Source: Oreocharis arfaki (Eukaryota; Chordata; Aves; Passeriformes; Paramythiidae). Taken from it: a DNA stretch of 64,000 bases. Below the pieces are notes generated by a model that worked only from the letters and a program-made list of their open reading frames with translations, was not told where the DNA came from and ran no database searches. The stretch spans positions 74,191 to 138,190 of the forward strand of contig VZRR01012891.1 of NCBI GenBank assembly GCA_013398015.1, in the 5' to 3' direction. The position numbers and the translations under genes are program-made. Positions 48,465 to 58,947 of this stretch are shown here, piece after piece (position 1 is the first letter of the stretch; each line of letters opens with the position of its first letter).

Positions 48465-49245
48465 AGTCTAGTAAAGCATCTTTATTTACAAAACAACTTT
48501 ACAAAAATAATTTCAATAAAATTATCACAAAGTCCATGTACAATATAATACAGCTGCGTTTTCTCCCAATGTAGCATCAGATTATGGTGGGGAATATTAT
48601 TTTTATATCAATCCGTGGCATAAATAATGCTTTAAACAAGGAGCTAGCTTTCTTAGAGTCTACAAATTACTAACAACTATTAATAGACAACATGTTTCTT
48701 GACTTGGGTGGTTCCTCTGTAAAATTCACATTTTAACAGTACAGAACCCAAGGATTGGAAGAGCCTGGAATGGTTTGGGTTGGAATGGACCTTAAAGCTC
48801 ATCCCATGGGCAGGGACACCTTCCAGTATCCCAGGTTGCTCCAAGCCCCATCCAACCTGTCCTTGGACACTTCCAGGGATCCAGGGGCAGCCACAGCTGC
48901 TCTGTCTGTTCTCCAAAGCTCAGCAGGGATGTCAGGAGCACTGTGTGCCTCCTGAATGTCCATGGTGACCCTCACTGTGTACATCAGAAAACCCTGCACT
49001 GGAGAGACAGTTGCCTGACCCCAGGAACAGCTTTTCCAATGCCATGCCTTGATCTGTGGGTGTGTTTTCAGTGTTGTTCCAGGACAGCAGGCAGAGATCG
49101 AATCCCATCTCCACGGTACCTCGTTCTGTGAGCTTGCAGCGCTGATGTTCCTTGGGAATTCCAGAGACGGGGCTCCCGCAGCTCTGGTTGTTGTAATATT
49201 GACGTTCAGCTCTGTGAAATCCATTCCCTGGGCAGAAACCAGGCT
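48465..49245 (-). other. PTX3: probable PTX3 3' UTR with polyadenylation signal
   Basis: Downstream of the PTX3 stop codon the minus strand reaches AATAAA at 48481-48486, a plausible polyadenylation signal about 760 bases past the stop. A CR1 tail lies inside this stretch. The actual transcript end cannot be read from sequence. Confidence 0.5.
48762..48908 (-). mobile_element. CR1 LINE 3' fragment, probably within the PTX3 3' UTR
   Basis: Reversed tail: CTGGAATGGTTTGGGTTGGA, 'ccttaaagctcatcccatgggcagggacacc', then 'tccagggatccaggggcagccacagctgctc'. It has the same strand as PTX3. Confidence 0.92.
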
Positions 49246-49859
49246 CTAGGACACGTACTGGGCTCCTCCGTAGGGCAGCACCTCCGTGACCCCCCAGCCG
49301 ACGACGTTGCCCCGGGTGCCGCAGGTGTCCCCCCCGCTCTGGGCCGTCACCTCGGCGGGGCTGAGCACTCGGTCCCACAGGTTAAAGCCAGTCAGCTTCC
49401 CCGAGAAGGCCAGAGCTTCATCAAACCCCCCTCCCACGCAGCAGCCGTTCTTCTCCTGCCCCAGCTGCAGGATGCCTCCGTCGGGAACGGTGTGAGCACC
49501 GGCCACGTGCAGGGCGCTGGCTGCGAGCTCCCCCTGCGCCCACAGGGACGCGGAGCCGTTCTCCGAGCTCCAGGTGCCGCAGAGGTGGAGCCACTTCCCT
49601 GGAATAACCACATTTTGGGCAGCCAGCTTGTGCTGGGCACCCCCCACGGCGAGCACGGCCGAGTCCCGGCTCAGGTACAGCTGGATTTCGTAGGGGTTGA
49701 ACTTGGTTCCGTAGGAGAAGACAACGGTTTTGTCCAAGGCCTCGGTCACCTTGAGCCAGATGCAGGCAGTGAAGGAGCGCAGGGTCATTCCAGCCGTGGG
49801 GTGGACGCTCCCAAAGATCTTTCTGGAGCGCATGGGGAACAGAAGTGCGGTTTCACAGC
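49246..49859 (-). CDS. PTX3: PTX3 exon 3 (pentraxin domain, stop codon)
   Basis: 614 bases, acceptor CCTTTGCAG, ending in TAG at 49246. It encodes the C-terminal pentraxin domain (about 204 residues) of long pentraxin 3. The pentraxin signature HLCGTWSS is present, as is EKNGCCVGGGFDE with its adjacent Cys pair, and the end reads WGVTEVLPYGGAQYVS. The four cysteines of the two intrachain disulfides (AGCET, SFTACIW, HLCGTW, GDTCGTRGN) are all kept. The sequon that human PTX3 carries at Asn220 is lost here (LDKT), and a different sequon, NGS, appears in SSENGSASLW. The frame is intact. Confidence 0.96.
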
Positions 49860-49929
49860 CTGCAAAGGTTTAGAAGATTGTCAGGTAAATAAGAACTGGT
49901 TTATTTGTACGTGCGTGGTTGAGATCTTC

Positions 49930-50270
49930 GTGGAATCATTAAGGTTGGAAAAGACCTCTATGATCACCAAGTTGTGGCTGCCCCATCCCTGGCAGTGTCC
50001 AAGGTCAGGATGGATCAGGGCTTGGAGCACCCTGGGATAGGGAAAGGTGTCCCTGCCCATGGCAGATGGGATTGGAATGAGATGATCTTTGAGATCCCTT
50101 CACCCCAAACCATTCCATGAGTCTGTGAAGTCCAACTCCACCCCAGCACCACCGTGTTCACCACTAAACCAGGCCCTCAGGTGCCACATCCCCCTGTTTT
50201 TGAACACTTCCAGGGATGGGGACTCCATCGCTTCTCTGGGCAGCCCGTCCCAATGCCTGACACAGTGCTC
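49930..50270 (-). mobile_element. older CR1 copy split by a younger insertion
   Basis: The left part is GTGGAATCATTAAGGTTGG with 'aaaagacctctatgatcacca'. The right part resumes at about 50130 with 'agtccaactccaccccagcaccaccgtg', then 'caggtgccacatccccctg' and 'cttccagggatggggactcc'. Together they form one continuous reversed CR1, interrupted by the plus-strand copy at 49970-50128. Confidence 0.8.
49970..50128 (+). mobile_element. younger CR1 LINE 3' fragment inserted in an older one
   Basis: Contains GTTGTGGCTGCCCCATCCCT, 'gtccaaggtcaggatggatcagggcttgg', 'gtgtccctgcccatggcag' and a CCATGAGTCTGTGA end. It lies within a reversed CR1 whose two halves flank it, with a possible short AAGT-type target repeat. 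Confidence 0.85.
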
Positions 50271-53049
50271 ACTTCCAGGCTTCCCAAAGGGAGCTGAGAG
50301 CTCAGCTCATCCAGTGAGATGCAGAAACCCACCCCAGGATGCTTTGAAGGAGCTGTCAGAGCTGATGGAGGAACTTGCTGGACAAAATAGCAAGGGATAA
50401 TCCGGCTGCAGGAATCTCTTGGCTGTTCCCTGCCTGCACGGGTGGGGCACTGTGCAGCCCTGTGACATCCAGGGGGTCTCCAGGGTTAATGCAGCCTGCC
50501 TGCCCTGCTGCTTCCCTTGGGAAGCCCGGCTTCCTGAGGCTCTGAATGGAGCACCACCTCCGGGGAGAGGGACTCTTTTAGCCCTTGAAATTGGGTACTT
50601 ACGCCAGGTAATTGAGTAACCCTCCCTCGGTGCCACAGAGGTGTTGATTTATCCCCTGTTCTAAGTGTGGAGCAGTGAAAATACCAACGCTGTGCTGAGG
50701 GAAGGGGTCAGGGATCCCCTCAAACAGCAGCTTTGGATACTGTGGCATTCCCGGGATAGGGTGGGAGGCTGTGCCTGGAGAAGGGAACTGCTGGGTGGCC
50801 GTGCCATGGATAACGGGGCAGCAGGGCACAGGAGCTCCTGAAAAGCAGCGAGTGTTGGCAGGAACATGCTGAGATGGGCTTTCTTCTTTAATTAACATAA
50901 TGGCTCCCCTTCCTTGGCCCTGCCTTTAGGATTTTTTGGTCAGGAACATTCATGGACACTGGTTAAACAAGGGACATGATGAGACAACTGATACATTTAA
51001 ACCAGTTCTTCTCTCACGTCTGATTCATCAGAGTGTTGATAACAGATATTAGATCAGTTGAAACCACTCACAGAAGTTTATGCAACTTGGGAAAGCAACC
51101 GCTGGTCACTAAAGCCAAGACATTTCTGGTGGTTTCTGTGCTGTTCCCTGGTTGTACCTCAGTTAATATCCAGGGTGACAGGAGGGAACAAGCAGCCCCT
51201 TCTCCAATTAAGCTGCTTCATTTCCTGTTTAAAGAAGCTGGAGGATCTGAAATGTCTAAAACGTGTGTGGAAATTTCTGCTGCAGGGAATGAAGGACTCT
51301 TTGTGCCCTCCAGGGCTGAGCTGCTGTGGTATTTCATGGGCTGCTTCCCTCCAGCTTTGAGCAGATTTTACATCTCCCATTGACCCTTTTGAGGAGGGGC
51401 AGGGTCAGTGAGCAACTGCTGGGGATTCTCCTTAAAATGCTACTTAGGAGCACTATTGTGAAAAAGCTTTTAATTAGCAGGCTTTCAGGCTTTATTATCA
51501 AAGCCTAAACAAAATTAAAACCAGCCTCAGTGAAGAACAAAAAAGTGTGATTAGAAAATCCCTCAAGAGTATGGCTGGCAGTAAGTCAAGATGTGAGAAA
51601 TTAAAGTCAGTTGCTAAAGATTCCCTTGAAAAAAAAAATCCAGAGAGATACTCTGGAAGTACTTAAAATGTAGCCTTTAAATTTAAAAGTATGGTTGTTT
51701 TATGTAAAATCATGTAGGAACCAGTGGAAATAAACTGGATTTCCACTGATGATCCTCAATGCAGATGGAGTTTGTTGTTCTCACCTAGTGCAGAGGAGCT
51801 GCTGAGGCTGGCTGGGTTACGGGGAGATAAGGAATGAGATCATGCTCTCTGCAAGGTTTGTGTTTGGGCAGAAGAGGAATATGCTCAAAGATCCACTCCC
51901 AGTGCACAGAGATTCCTGAGGTGGTGGGATTAAGCAGTGAAAACAATTTACTTCTAAAGCCGAGTCGGTGCCCTGCACGGAAGGATGGAGTCAGGTCAGA
52001 CTGTAGAAGCTTTGATGTGAACGATGTTGTGGCTGTGTGCTTGCCTTGGCTTGAGCAATTACAGCCTGCTCCTTTTTGCTCCCTGGTGTAAGAGCTCGCC
52101 CTGGAGATGCTGCACCCCCTCCTTCCTACGCACCCACCCTGCGGGGGTAGATTTTGTTGGGGTTTAGGTTGCAATAACTACTATTTGTGGAAAACAGAGC
52201 CGTTAATGAGCAGTTAGAAGCCCGGCAGTGACAGCTCGCTGGTGGGCAGGGTGATACCAATGCAGTTTATCTTGCACATGGTAATTTGGCTCCCACGCTT
52301 TAAACAAATGAGGGGCTGCCCTGCCACACCCAAGCTGCTGCTTTCTGGGGTGTCTCGTTGCACTGCACAGAAAAGCTGAGCTGGGATTTGAGGTCTGAGC
52401 GCACCTTTCTGTGGCCCACCTCACTGAGCAGTGCAAATGTTTTGGAAGGGGAAAAATCCCCCAGACAGCAGCAGCACGGGTTACTGACTCCTCTATGCCA
52501 GAGGAATATTCTGTCCTGACCCTGCATGCAGGGAACGTGCTCTCCCTGCCCTGGAAGCGTGCTTGGCTGGCAGCAGCATGTCCAGCTCTTGGGCACTGGA
52601 GTTGGTGAGGAGATGGTAGTTTAGGAAGAGGAAGGAGTGGGAACATGCAGGGGAACGGGAGAGCTCCATGGCTGGTGCGAGCGTACAAGAGTCACCAGCT
52701 GGGAAGGCAAAAGGTGAGAGAACATAATCTGGATGTCTAAAGTACATTTGCTGCTCTCTGAGAGGGGCTTTGATCTGGGAGAGCCTGGAGGAGGTGGGAT
52801 CCTGGCTGGCTCTGCCCTGCACAAGGACTTGGGTGAAACCTTTCTTTGATCCCACGTTTGAAAAGCTCAGTGCCTCTTTTCCCACAAGTTTGGGGGTTCC
52901 CCGCTTTATGCACAGCCTGTTCAAAGCTGCCCTGCTGCTCCTGAGGTTGCTTTGGAGTTGTTGGAGAGGGAGGTGCTCAGGAGGGGTTTGTGGATCCCGG
53001 TTTGGAAGGGCCCTCCCCAGCGCTCTCGAGGGGAGCACACTGGACTTAC

Positions 53050-53571
53050 CCGCTGGCAGCAGGTGCTGAGCTGCCCATTGCTGCGATGCCCTCAGCTCAG
53101 CCCGGGTCTGCTGCAGCTCCTTCCACACCGAGTTCAGGATGAGGTTGTCCCCTCTGCTGGCATCGAATTTGTCCTGCTGCAGAGCTGTTTCCTGCGCCTG
53201 CTCCTCGGCCCTCGCGCGCCAGGCGCTCTCCAGCCAGCCCATCCTCACGGACACGTTGTGGCTCAGCTGCAGGACGTGCTCCAGAACCTTCCCTTGCTCC
53301 GACTCCTGCAGCCTCCTGGCCTCCTCAGCCTGCTCCCTGCTCCTCACCAGCACCTGCTCCACCTGGGACACCACGTGGGAGGTGACAGTGGCGAAGGTGC
53401 CCGCCAGGGTGGTGGTGAGCTGGCTCAGCTCTGCCTTCAGGCTCTGCAGGTCCACCCTGGGGAGCTCCTCCAGAGCCTGCAGCATCATGTTCTCCTTCAT
53501 CTGCGAGTTCTCCAGCATGATGAACAGCTTGTCCCACTTGCTGTGCTCCCGCTGGCAGTCGCACGAAGCAG
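53050..53571 (-). CDS. PTX3: PTX3 exon 2 (N-terminal coiled-coil region)
   Basis: 522 bases, acceptor CCCTTCCAG and donor GTAAGT. It joins exon 1 with a split Ala codon and exon 3 with a split Gly codon. It begins AASCDC followed by QREHSKWDKLFIMLENSQM, matching the conserved start of the mammalian exon. A long, heptad-rich, Leu/Glu/Gln-rich coiled-coil follows, ending ELRASQQWAAQHLLPAG. The Cys pair of CDC is kept, but no other cysteine occurs in this exon, whereas human PTX3 has a third N-terminal cysteine (Cys103). One sequon, NVS, lies in the coiled coil. The exon is longer than its human counterpart, which accounts for most of the larger total of 427 residues against 381. Confidence 0.95.
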
Positions 53572-54059
53572 CTGGAAGGGAACGTACAGATGTTGCTATT
53601 CCTTTGTACTGAGTTCTAAACGGGAGTGTTTGGCAAAATCTGGCTCTGTGCAAGCCTTGTGTCCACCAGACTGTCACAGAGCCATGGACTCACAGCCTGG
53701 TTTGGGGTGGAAGGGACACCTTAAAGACAATCTGGTTCCAACCCCCTGCCATGCTGGGGCCAGTGCCTTTCCCTCTGTATCAGGAGAGAACAGTGCAGCA
53801 GTGTGACTACAGAGATCCTAAACCTCTGTGACAGCAGCAGCCTTTTGCAGGAAAACCGAGAAATGAAGAGACTAAAGCACAGTCCAAGGCACCCCATCCA
53901 AGGGCTCTGCCATTATTGCCCCAAATAATCTGCTGCCACAAGCACGAGCTTCTCCCGCTGAAAAACGTAAATTGTGTTTGCAGTAATAACTCGAACAAGA
54001 GCTAGGCAGCAACGAAGGCAGTTCTGCGCTTAACCCAAATTCAGTTTAAATTCACTTAC
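53572..54059 (-). other. PTX3: PTX3 intron 1
   Basis: 488 bases between the GTAAGT donor and CTTCCAG acceptor on the minus strand. It holds one CR1 tail. Confidence 0.85.
53690..53766 (-). mobile_element. CR1 LINE 3' end fragment in PTX3 intron 1
   Basis: Reversed tail: CAGCCTGGTTTGGGGTGGAA, 'gggacaccttaaagacaatctggttccaaccccc'. Confidence 0.8.
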
Positions 54060-54207
54060 CTTCCTCAGTGCCGGGGGCAGGACCTTCGATTTCGTTATCC
54101 AGGTTCACGTACATGAGCTCGTAGTCATCGTCTTCATCCACCACAGAGCCAGAAGCCCTGAAAACACAGAACAGCGTGAGCAGAGACAGGAGTTCTTGGG
54201 GCAGCAT
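54060..54207 (-). CDS. PTX3: PTX3 exon 1 (start codon, signal peptide)
   Basis: Long pentraxin 3 is a secreted, multimeric soluble pattern-recognition protein. It binds microbes and C1q, and helps organise hyaluronan matrix. This exon gives 49 codons plus one base. ATG at 54207 is followed by a typical secretory signal (hydrophobic LLSLLTLFCVF, small residues ASGS), then the acidic DEDDDYE and the highly conserved LMYVNLDNEI, then the donor GTAAGT. An in-frame ATG at 54582 would add about 125 residues encoded by a GC-rich minisatellite ahead of the signal peptide. I reject it because the signal peptide must be N-terminal. The gene lies wholly within intron 3 of VEPH1, on the opposite strand. 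Confidence 0.95.
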
Positions 54208-54234
54208 CCTTGCTGGCTGCTTCCTCGGAATCGC

Positions 54235-54482
54235 GGGGCTGTGCGGAGCCGCTGGGGCTGTGCGGAGCCGCCGGGGCTGTGCGGAGCCGGGGCTGTGCGG
54301 AGCCGCTGGGGCTGTGCGGAGCCGCCGGGGCTGTGCGGAGCCGCCGGGGCTGTGCGGAGCCGCCGGGGCTGTGCGGAGCCGCCGGGGCTGTGCGGAGCCG
54401 GGGCTGTGCGGAGCCGCCGGGGCTGTGCGGAGCCGGGGCTGTGCGGAGCCGCCGGGGCTGTGCGGAGCCGGGGCTGTGCGGG
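54235..54482. repeat. GC-rich minisatellite just upstream of PTX3 ATG
   Basis: Thirteen full units plus a partial one of GGGGCTGTGCGGAGCCGCC. Nine units have 19 bp, and four lack the GCC and have 16 bp. The array starts 28 bp before the PTX3 start codon on the minus strand. The units carry CpGs and GGGGC motifs and contain no ATG on the PTX3 strand. Confidence 0.97.
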
Positions 54483-54496
54483 CGAAGCGCAGCGAG

Positions 54497-54600
54497 CCCC
54501 TAATAAACGAATGAATGAGCGGCCGCGCTGCCAGCGCTGTAACCGGAGCGCTCCGGGCTGTCCCCCTCGGCCGGGACGGCAAAGGGGGCGGGCAGCTCGC
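54497..54600 (-). promoter_or_regulatory. PTX3: candidate PTX3 core promoter
   Basis: On the minus strand a TATA-like TTTATTA (54501-54507) is followed by GC-rich sequence. A GC-box-like CCGCCCCC lies upstream at about 54584-54591. If transcription starts about 30 bp past the TATA-like box, the minisatellite would make up nearly the whole 5' UTR. Position and motifs are suggestive only. Confidence 0.35.
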
Positions 54601-55417
54601 TCAGTCCCAGCCCTCCGGCCTCGCCTGCAGATGTTCTGACTGGCCGAGGGGAAAAACGGGGAGAGCTGCGCTCGCCCCAGGGCGGAGTGAGGCGCGCAGC
54701 GACGCGAGGGGCTGGGGCTGCGCTGGCTGAGGCGGTTGTGTTGTTTTTATTTGTGGAAAAGAAAGCGTTCCCCGCCAGTTCAGTGTTGTGGTCGCTGCGT
54801 GCCGGGGCTGTGGAGGGGGCTGGTAGAAAAATAAACATACCTGGAGTTGCTTTGGAGGCACGTGTCTGGTTCGGCTAAATAGCGCAGCTGTTTTTGGAGA
54901 GGGAGGCAGTGTTACGTGATAAATTCTATTATATAGCAACAGTTTATTGCTTTAAGCAATAAAGGAGAACTCCTAAGGAGTTCTGAACAGCTTGTTAGGG
55001 TTCTGCTTTTCCAGCCCTAATTAGCACTTACACCACCATTACTCCGTGGATTATCTGTTAGTGCTGTATCCTGTTTTGGGAACATGTAAATCTGCAGCTG
55101 CACGATCAGAGTTGTGTCTGTTACCTCTGAAAAAGCAAAACAGGGTGCTTTTGAACGAGATACTAATTTAGTCTAAGTCTTATTGGTGTTAATCTGGTTT
55201 AAATTCCATAATCTTATTGGTTCAATAGGCCATTAATCATGTCAGAGATGCTTTGCTTAGGTGAGATCAGGGGTGATCTCATACAAGTTATGTATTGGCT
55301 ATGAAATATCCAGAGAATAGCAAAAACACCCTCCTGTAATTACATCTGACTTGGAACCTGTGTTTCCCTTTCCCTGTGTCTCTGGTTTTGCTTGTACAAA
55401 CCTGCACTCCCTGTGCC

Positions 55418-55535
55418 TTGGATATTGGGGAGGAATTCCTCCCTGTGAGGGTGGTGGGAACAAGGTGGGGATCGGGCACAGCTTGGACTCCGATCCTGCA
55501 GGCCCTTTCCAAGGGAAATGATTCCATGATTTTCA
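55418..55535 (+). mobile_element. CR1-like LINE 3' fragment (divergent subfamily)
   Basis: TTGGATATTGGGGAGGAATT, 'ctccctgtgagggtggtgggaacaaggtgggg', 'gcttggactccgatcctgcagg' and a CCATGATTTT end. It resembles the copy at 12951. Confidence 0.75.
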
Positions 55536-56987
55536 AGTAGGTGTGTGTCTAACCTGGGTCATCCTGGGGGAAAAATTAGTCTTGGTGCTTGGGCTTTTGC
55601 CTTTGGAAGCTCCCTTTGGAGTGAAAATCCATCTGCCCCTGGGGCACTGCAGTGTGCTCCGGGGCCCTTGTTCTTCCCAAGCTCTCTGTGCTGCTGGATG
55701 GGCAGAGCTGGAGCTGGGGGCAGCCTTTTCCATGAAGGTGCAGGGCTGGCACCGCCCGGCCATGCCCTTGGGGTCCCTCCTTGCCTGCCGTGCAGCCGGG
55801 GAGTGTCCCCAGCTGCAGGACACTTTGTGCCGGAATTGTGTCATTCCCAGTGTGAGGTCTGCTTGGGAAGTGTGAGGAAACCTAATCTGGAAAGTATTGG
55901 GGGTCGGGGTGGCAGGGCAGGAAGAGGGAAGGAAGGTATTTAGGGAGCTGAGTGGGATGTTTTTCCATTCTCACACAACAAACATGTTGTCAGGCTCTTA
56001 GTTTAGATTGGGGCAGATGAAAGAGATGAGATTGGGAAAAAGTGAATTATTTGGAATTCCTGCTATCGCCTCTGGCTGTCCGAGCTCTGGGAACCAGGAG
56101 GTTGGGGAGCTGTGTGTGCGTAAATCCCCTTGGAGACCGTAAAGGTGGGACAAACAAACAGCTCTGAGTATCCCTTGCTAACTCAAACATGAAAAGACCA
56201 GAAAATGGCCAGCTGGGTTGTGCCTGATGATCTTTCTTGAGCTCTCTGAAGAACAGACCCATACTGGGATATCGGGGATTATTCACACGTGTGCACACAG
56301 GTTCTTCACTGAAAAGCAATTCCATGTCAGTGAGGTCACTCCAATCTCGCTGCAGAGGGAGGGGGTTGCTCCGATTGCCTTTGCTTTTCATTTATCTTGG
56401 TTAGGGAATATCAGCCCAGCAGTGCTTGCTGCAGGAAGCTGCCCAAAGCTGCGCTTGCACAAAGTATTTTTTGTTCAGAGAGGTTTGGTGGCTGCAGTCC
56501 ATCGTGTGTGATTGCATCGCTCCTCTGATACACCCCACGCTCCAAACGCTCGTTTGCCAGACTAAATAATCAGTCTTCCTTCCCAGATCCCTTCCTATCC
56601 CTGACATCCCAGCTTGGGCAATAGCATGGCTCAGGCTGGTGTCTTTCCTTGCGTAAAGCTCTTGTTTTTGTTACTCCCTCTTGGCTTCCTTCCCATCACA
56701 CTTCTATAGCTGAGAGGAATTTTGCCTGTCCAGGAATACGGGAATTTCATCTTTTGCAATTGTTGCTGAAATTTGACTGGAGTGTAAGGGCTCTGCTCCC
56801 TGTGGGCAGAAAACTTCCAGTGGAAACTAAGCAAGGGCAAGTGCAAAGAAAGGACTTAGTGCTGGAAGCACAACGTCATCCGGAGATAAAATAATTTTTG
56901 GTGTATTCAGTACAAGATATTTCAATTTCAAGCTATGCCGTGAGTCTAGAAAAGTTCCAGTGAATCCATCCTCTCACTTTTTTATCA

Positions 56988-57205
56988 TTGAGAACCCTGA
57001 GCTGGAAAGGACCCCCAAGGATCACCCAGTCCAGCCCGTGGCCCTGCACAGACACCCCAACAGTCCCACCCTGGGCACCCCTGGGAGCTTTGTCCAAATG
57101 CTCCTGGAGCTCTGGCAGGTTTGGGAATGTGCCCGTTCCCTGGGGAGCCTGGGCAGTGCCCAGCACCCTCTGGTGAAGAACCTTTCCCTGATATCCAAGT
57201 TCTCC
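56988..57205 (-). mobile_element. CR1 LINE, longer 3' fragment
   Basis: Reversed: AACCCTGAGCTGGAAAGGAC, 'caaggatcacccagtccagcccgtggccctgcac', 'ggagctctggcaggtttgggaatgtgcc' and 'gaagaacctttccctgatatccaa'. Confidence 0.85.
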
Positions 57206-58571
57206 CTTTGGGGGAATTGGTGCTTGGCATCAATCCCGTGGAATGTTAGTGGTGACACTTTTTATCCAGATCCACTGGGAACATCAGGAAGAGATTTGCT
57301 CAGGGAACATGGTTAGAAAATTGTCAGAATGGAGCAGCTTGCTCATCTTTTCAGGGTGCTTCATCAGCAAATCTCTTTGCTTTGCTCCTGGCCTTTGTGA
57401 TTGTATAGAACAGAACAAGATAAATTTGCCGTGGGGTGGGAATGGGGTCTGACCTCACCTTTGGGGCTGCACGGGGGGCTCGGAGCAGCCTTCAGGAAGC
57501 AGCCAGGGATTCTCCAGGCAGGATAAGGTGCCGAAGTGTGGCTGGCTGGAGTGGAGACACACTCCTGCGAAGGATAAGGACCCCTCAGGGATCATTACGA
57601 GCTGTTGGGCTCAGAGCTGTCTGAACCTGCAGTGAGTTATGTGCTCGTTTCTTGGCTCGGGGGGAGCTTGTGAGACCCAACCGTGTCCTGGGGTGCATTT
57701 TCTGTATCTGGCAAGAGCCCCACGTGCTCCAGTCTGAACCCAAATATCCTTTTCCTAGCATCCGTGAACAGATCTGCTTATCTTCCAAAGTTATCCGGCT
57801 GAGATTTAAATGGGAGAAAAAGCAGCAGGCCAGAGAGCTGATTCCTCTTGGAAACCAAATCCAAAGAGACCGTGAGGACTTCCAAGGGTTTACAGAAAGG
57901 AGCCATGCTACGTTGCAATAGGCAGATGTTTTCCATATGTTGCTCAAGTGAAACTTAAATCCATTGAGGCAGGCATGTACTGCGATGTGAAGTTATATAT
58001 TTTGGTATGAGCCTGGGCTTCAAATTGAATTATGCACAGACATCTTAAGAAAATGTGTGAGAGAGGGTTTAGCATATCTCTGTCTGTCTGCAGTTGGCTC
58101 TCTCTGGCTCCTTTCTATTCCTGGAAATGGCATCCTTAACTACTTCTGTTCAAATGCATGTTTAGTTCTCTATTAACCATCTATTCCTTCCATATGATGC
58201 TTATTTAATTTGAAAATCTGCATCTCAGCAAAGGAGAATCATAGTTTTTGTCTTTTGTTGTTTTTCTTTGTCGTTTCTTTGTCATTTCTCTCCTTCTTTC
58301 TCTCTTCTTTTGTTTCTTTGTTAATTGAAATCACACTTAGTTTGGCCTAGGACTCAACAGAGCATCATCCAAATCTGAAAGTTTATTAAGCAGCTTTCTC
58401 ATGATATTCTGAAATAAAATGATAATTAATAGGAATTAGTGGGGGGTTTTTACACAATGTTGTTACGCCTGCAATGATTTGTTCTATTTTGGTAATTTAT
58501 TCGGCTTCTTGGCCCAATATATAATTTTCTACAGCTTTATGCCTCCCCTGGTTTTGTACTGATGCTCCTTC

Positions 58572-58680
58572 AAGGCCAGGTTAGAGCAACCTGGTCCGGG
58601 GAATGTGTCCCTGCCCAGGGCAGGGGTGGAACAAGATGAGCTTTAAGGTCTCTCCAACCCAAACCGTTCTGGGATTGTCC
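58572..58680 (+). mobile_element. CR1 LINE 3' fragment
   Basis: AAGGCCAGGTTAGAGCAACC, 'gtccctgcccagggcaggggtggaac', 'gatgagctttaaggtctctccaaccc', GTTCTGGGATTGT. It ends about 100 bp before VEPH1 coding exon 4. Confidence 0.85.
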
Positions 58681-58780
58681 AGACTGGTGTCTCCAGGGGT
58701 GTGCTGGTGTTGAGGGGCTCTCTCCAGTGCTGGGCACTGCCTGACAGCTGGTGCCCGCCCTGCCCCTGCTGTGTCCCCAG

Positions 58781-58947
58781 GGAACTCGATGCTGCTGCGC
58801 GTGCTGCCCGCGCTCTACGAGAGGCAGCCGCAGCCGATCAACGCCCGCCTGCGGGAGCTGGTGGCACCCATGGCCCAGCTGGACCCGGCCGAGCAGCTCC
58901 ACCTCCTCAGGCTCCTGCACACCGTGGCCAGGAAGAGAGAACTGGGG
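58781..58947 (+). CDS. VEPH1: VEPH1 coding exon 4
   Basis: 167 bases (two bases completing a Gly codon, then 55 codons), acceptor TGTGTCCCCAG and donor GTAAAC. It reads GNSMLLRVLPALYERQPQPI and then EQLHLLRLLHTVARKRELG. It is markedly more GC-rich than the neighbouring exons but keeps the frame. The conserved core MLLRVLPA.YE.QPQPIN agrees with the mammalian protein. Confidence 0.94.

Larger units (their letters stand above)
49860..53049 (-). other. PTX3: PTX3 intron 2
   Basis: About 3.2 kb between the consensus donor GTAAGT and acceptor TTTGCAG on the minus strand. It contains a nested pair of CR1 elements near 50 kb. Long minus-strand frames here are extensions of exon 2 into the intron. 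Confidence 0.85.
54601..58571 (+). other. VEPH1: VEPH1 intron 3, part beyond PTX3
   Basis: GC-rich around 54.6-54.8 kb (flank of the PTX3 promoter), otherwise ordinary intron with CR1 tails and no recognisable exon. Confidence 0.6.

Noticed and set aside
52493..53677. 394-codon minus-strand open frame across PTX3 exon 2
   Set aside because: It runs through both splice sites into introns. Only 53050-53571 is PTX3 coding sequence.
54052..54582. N-terminally extended PTX3 frame from an ATG at 54582
   Set aside because: The extra residues are encoded by the minisatellite and would bury the signal peptide. The TATA-like box lies downstream of this ATG. The ATG at 54207 fits the family.
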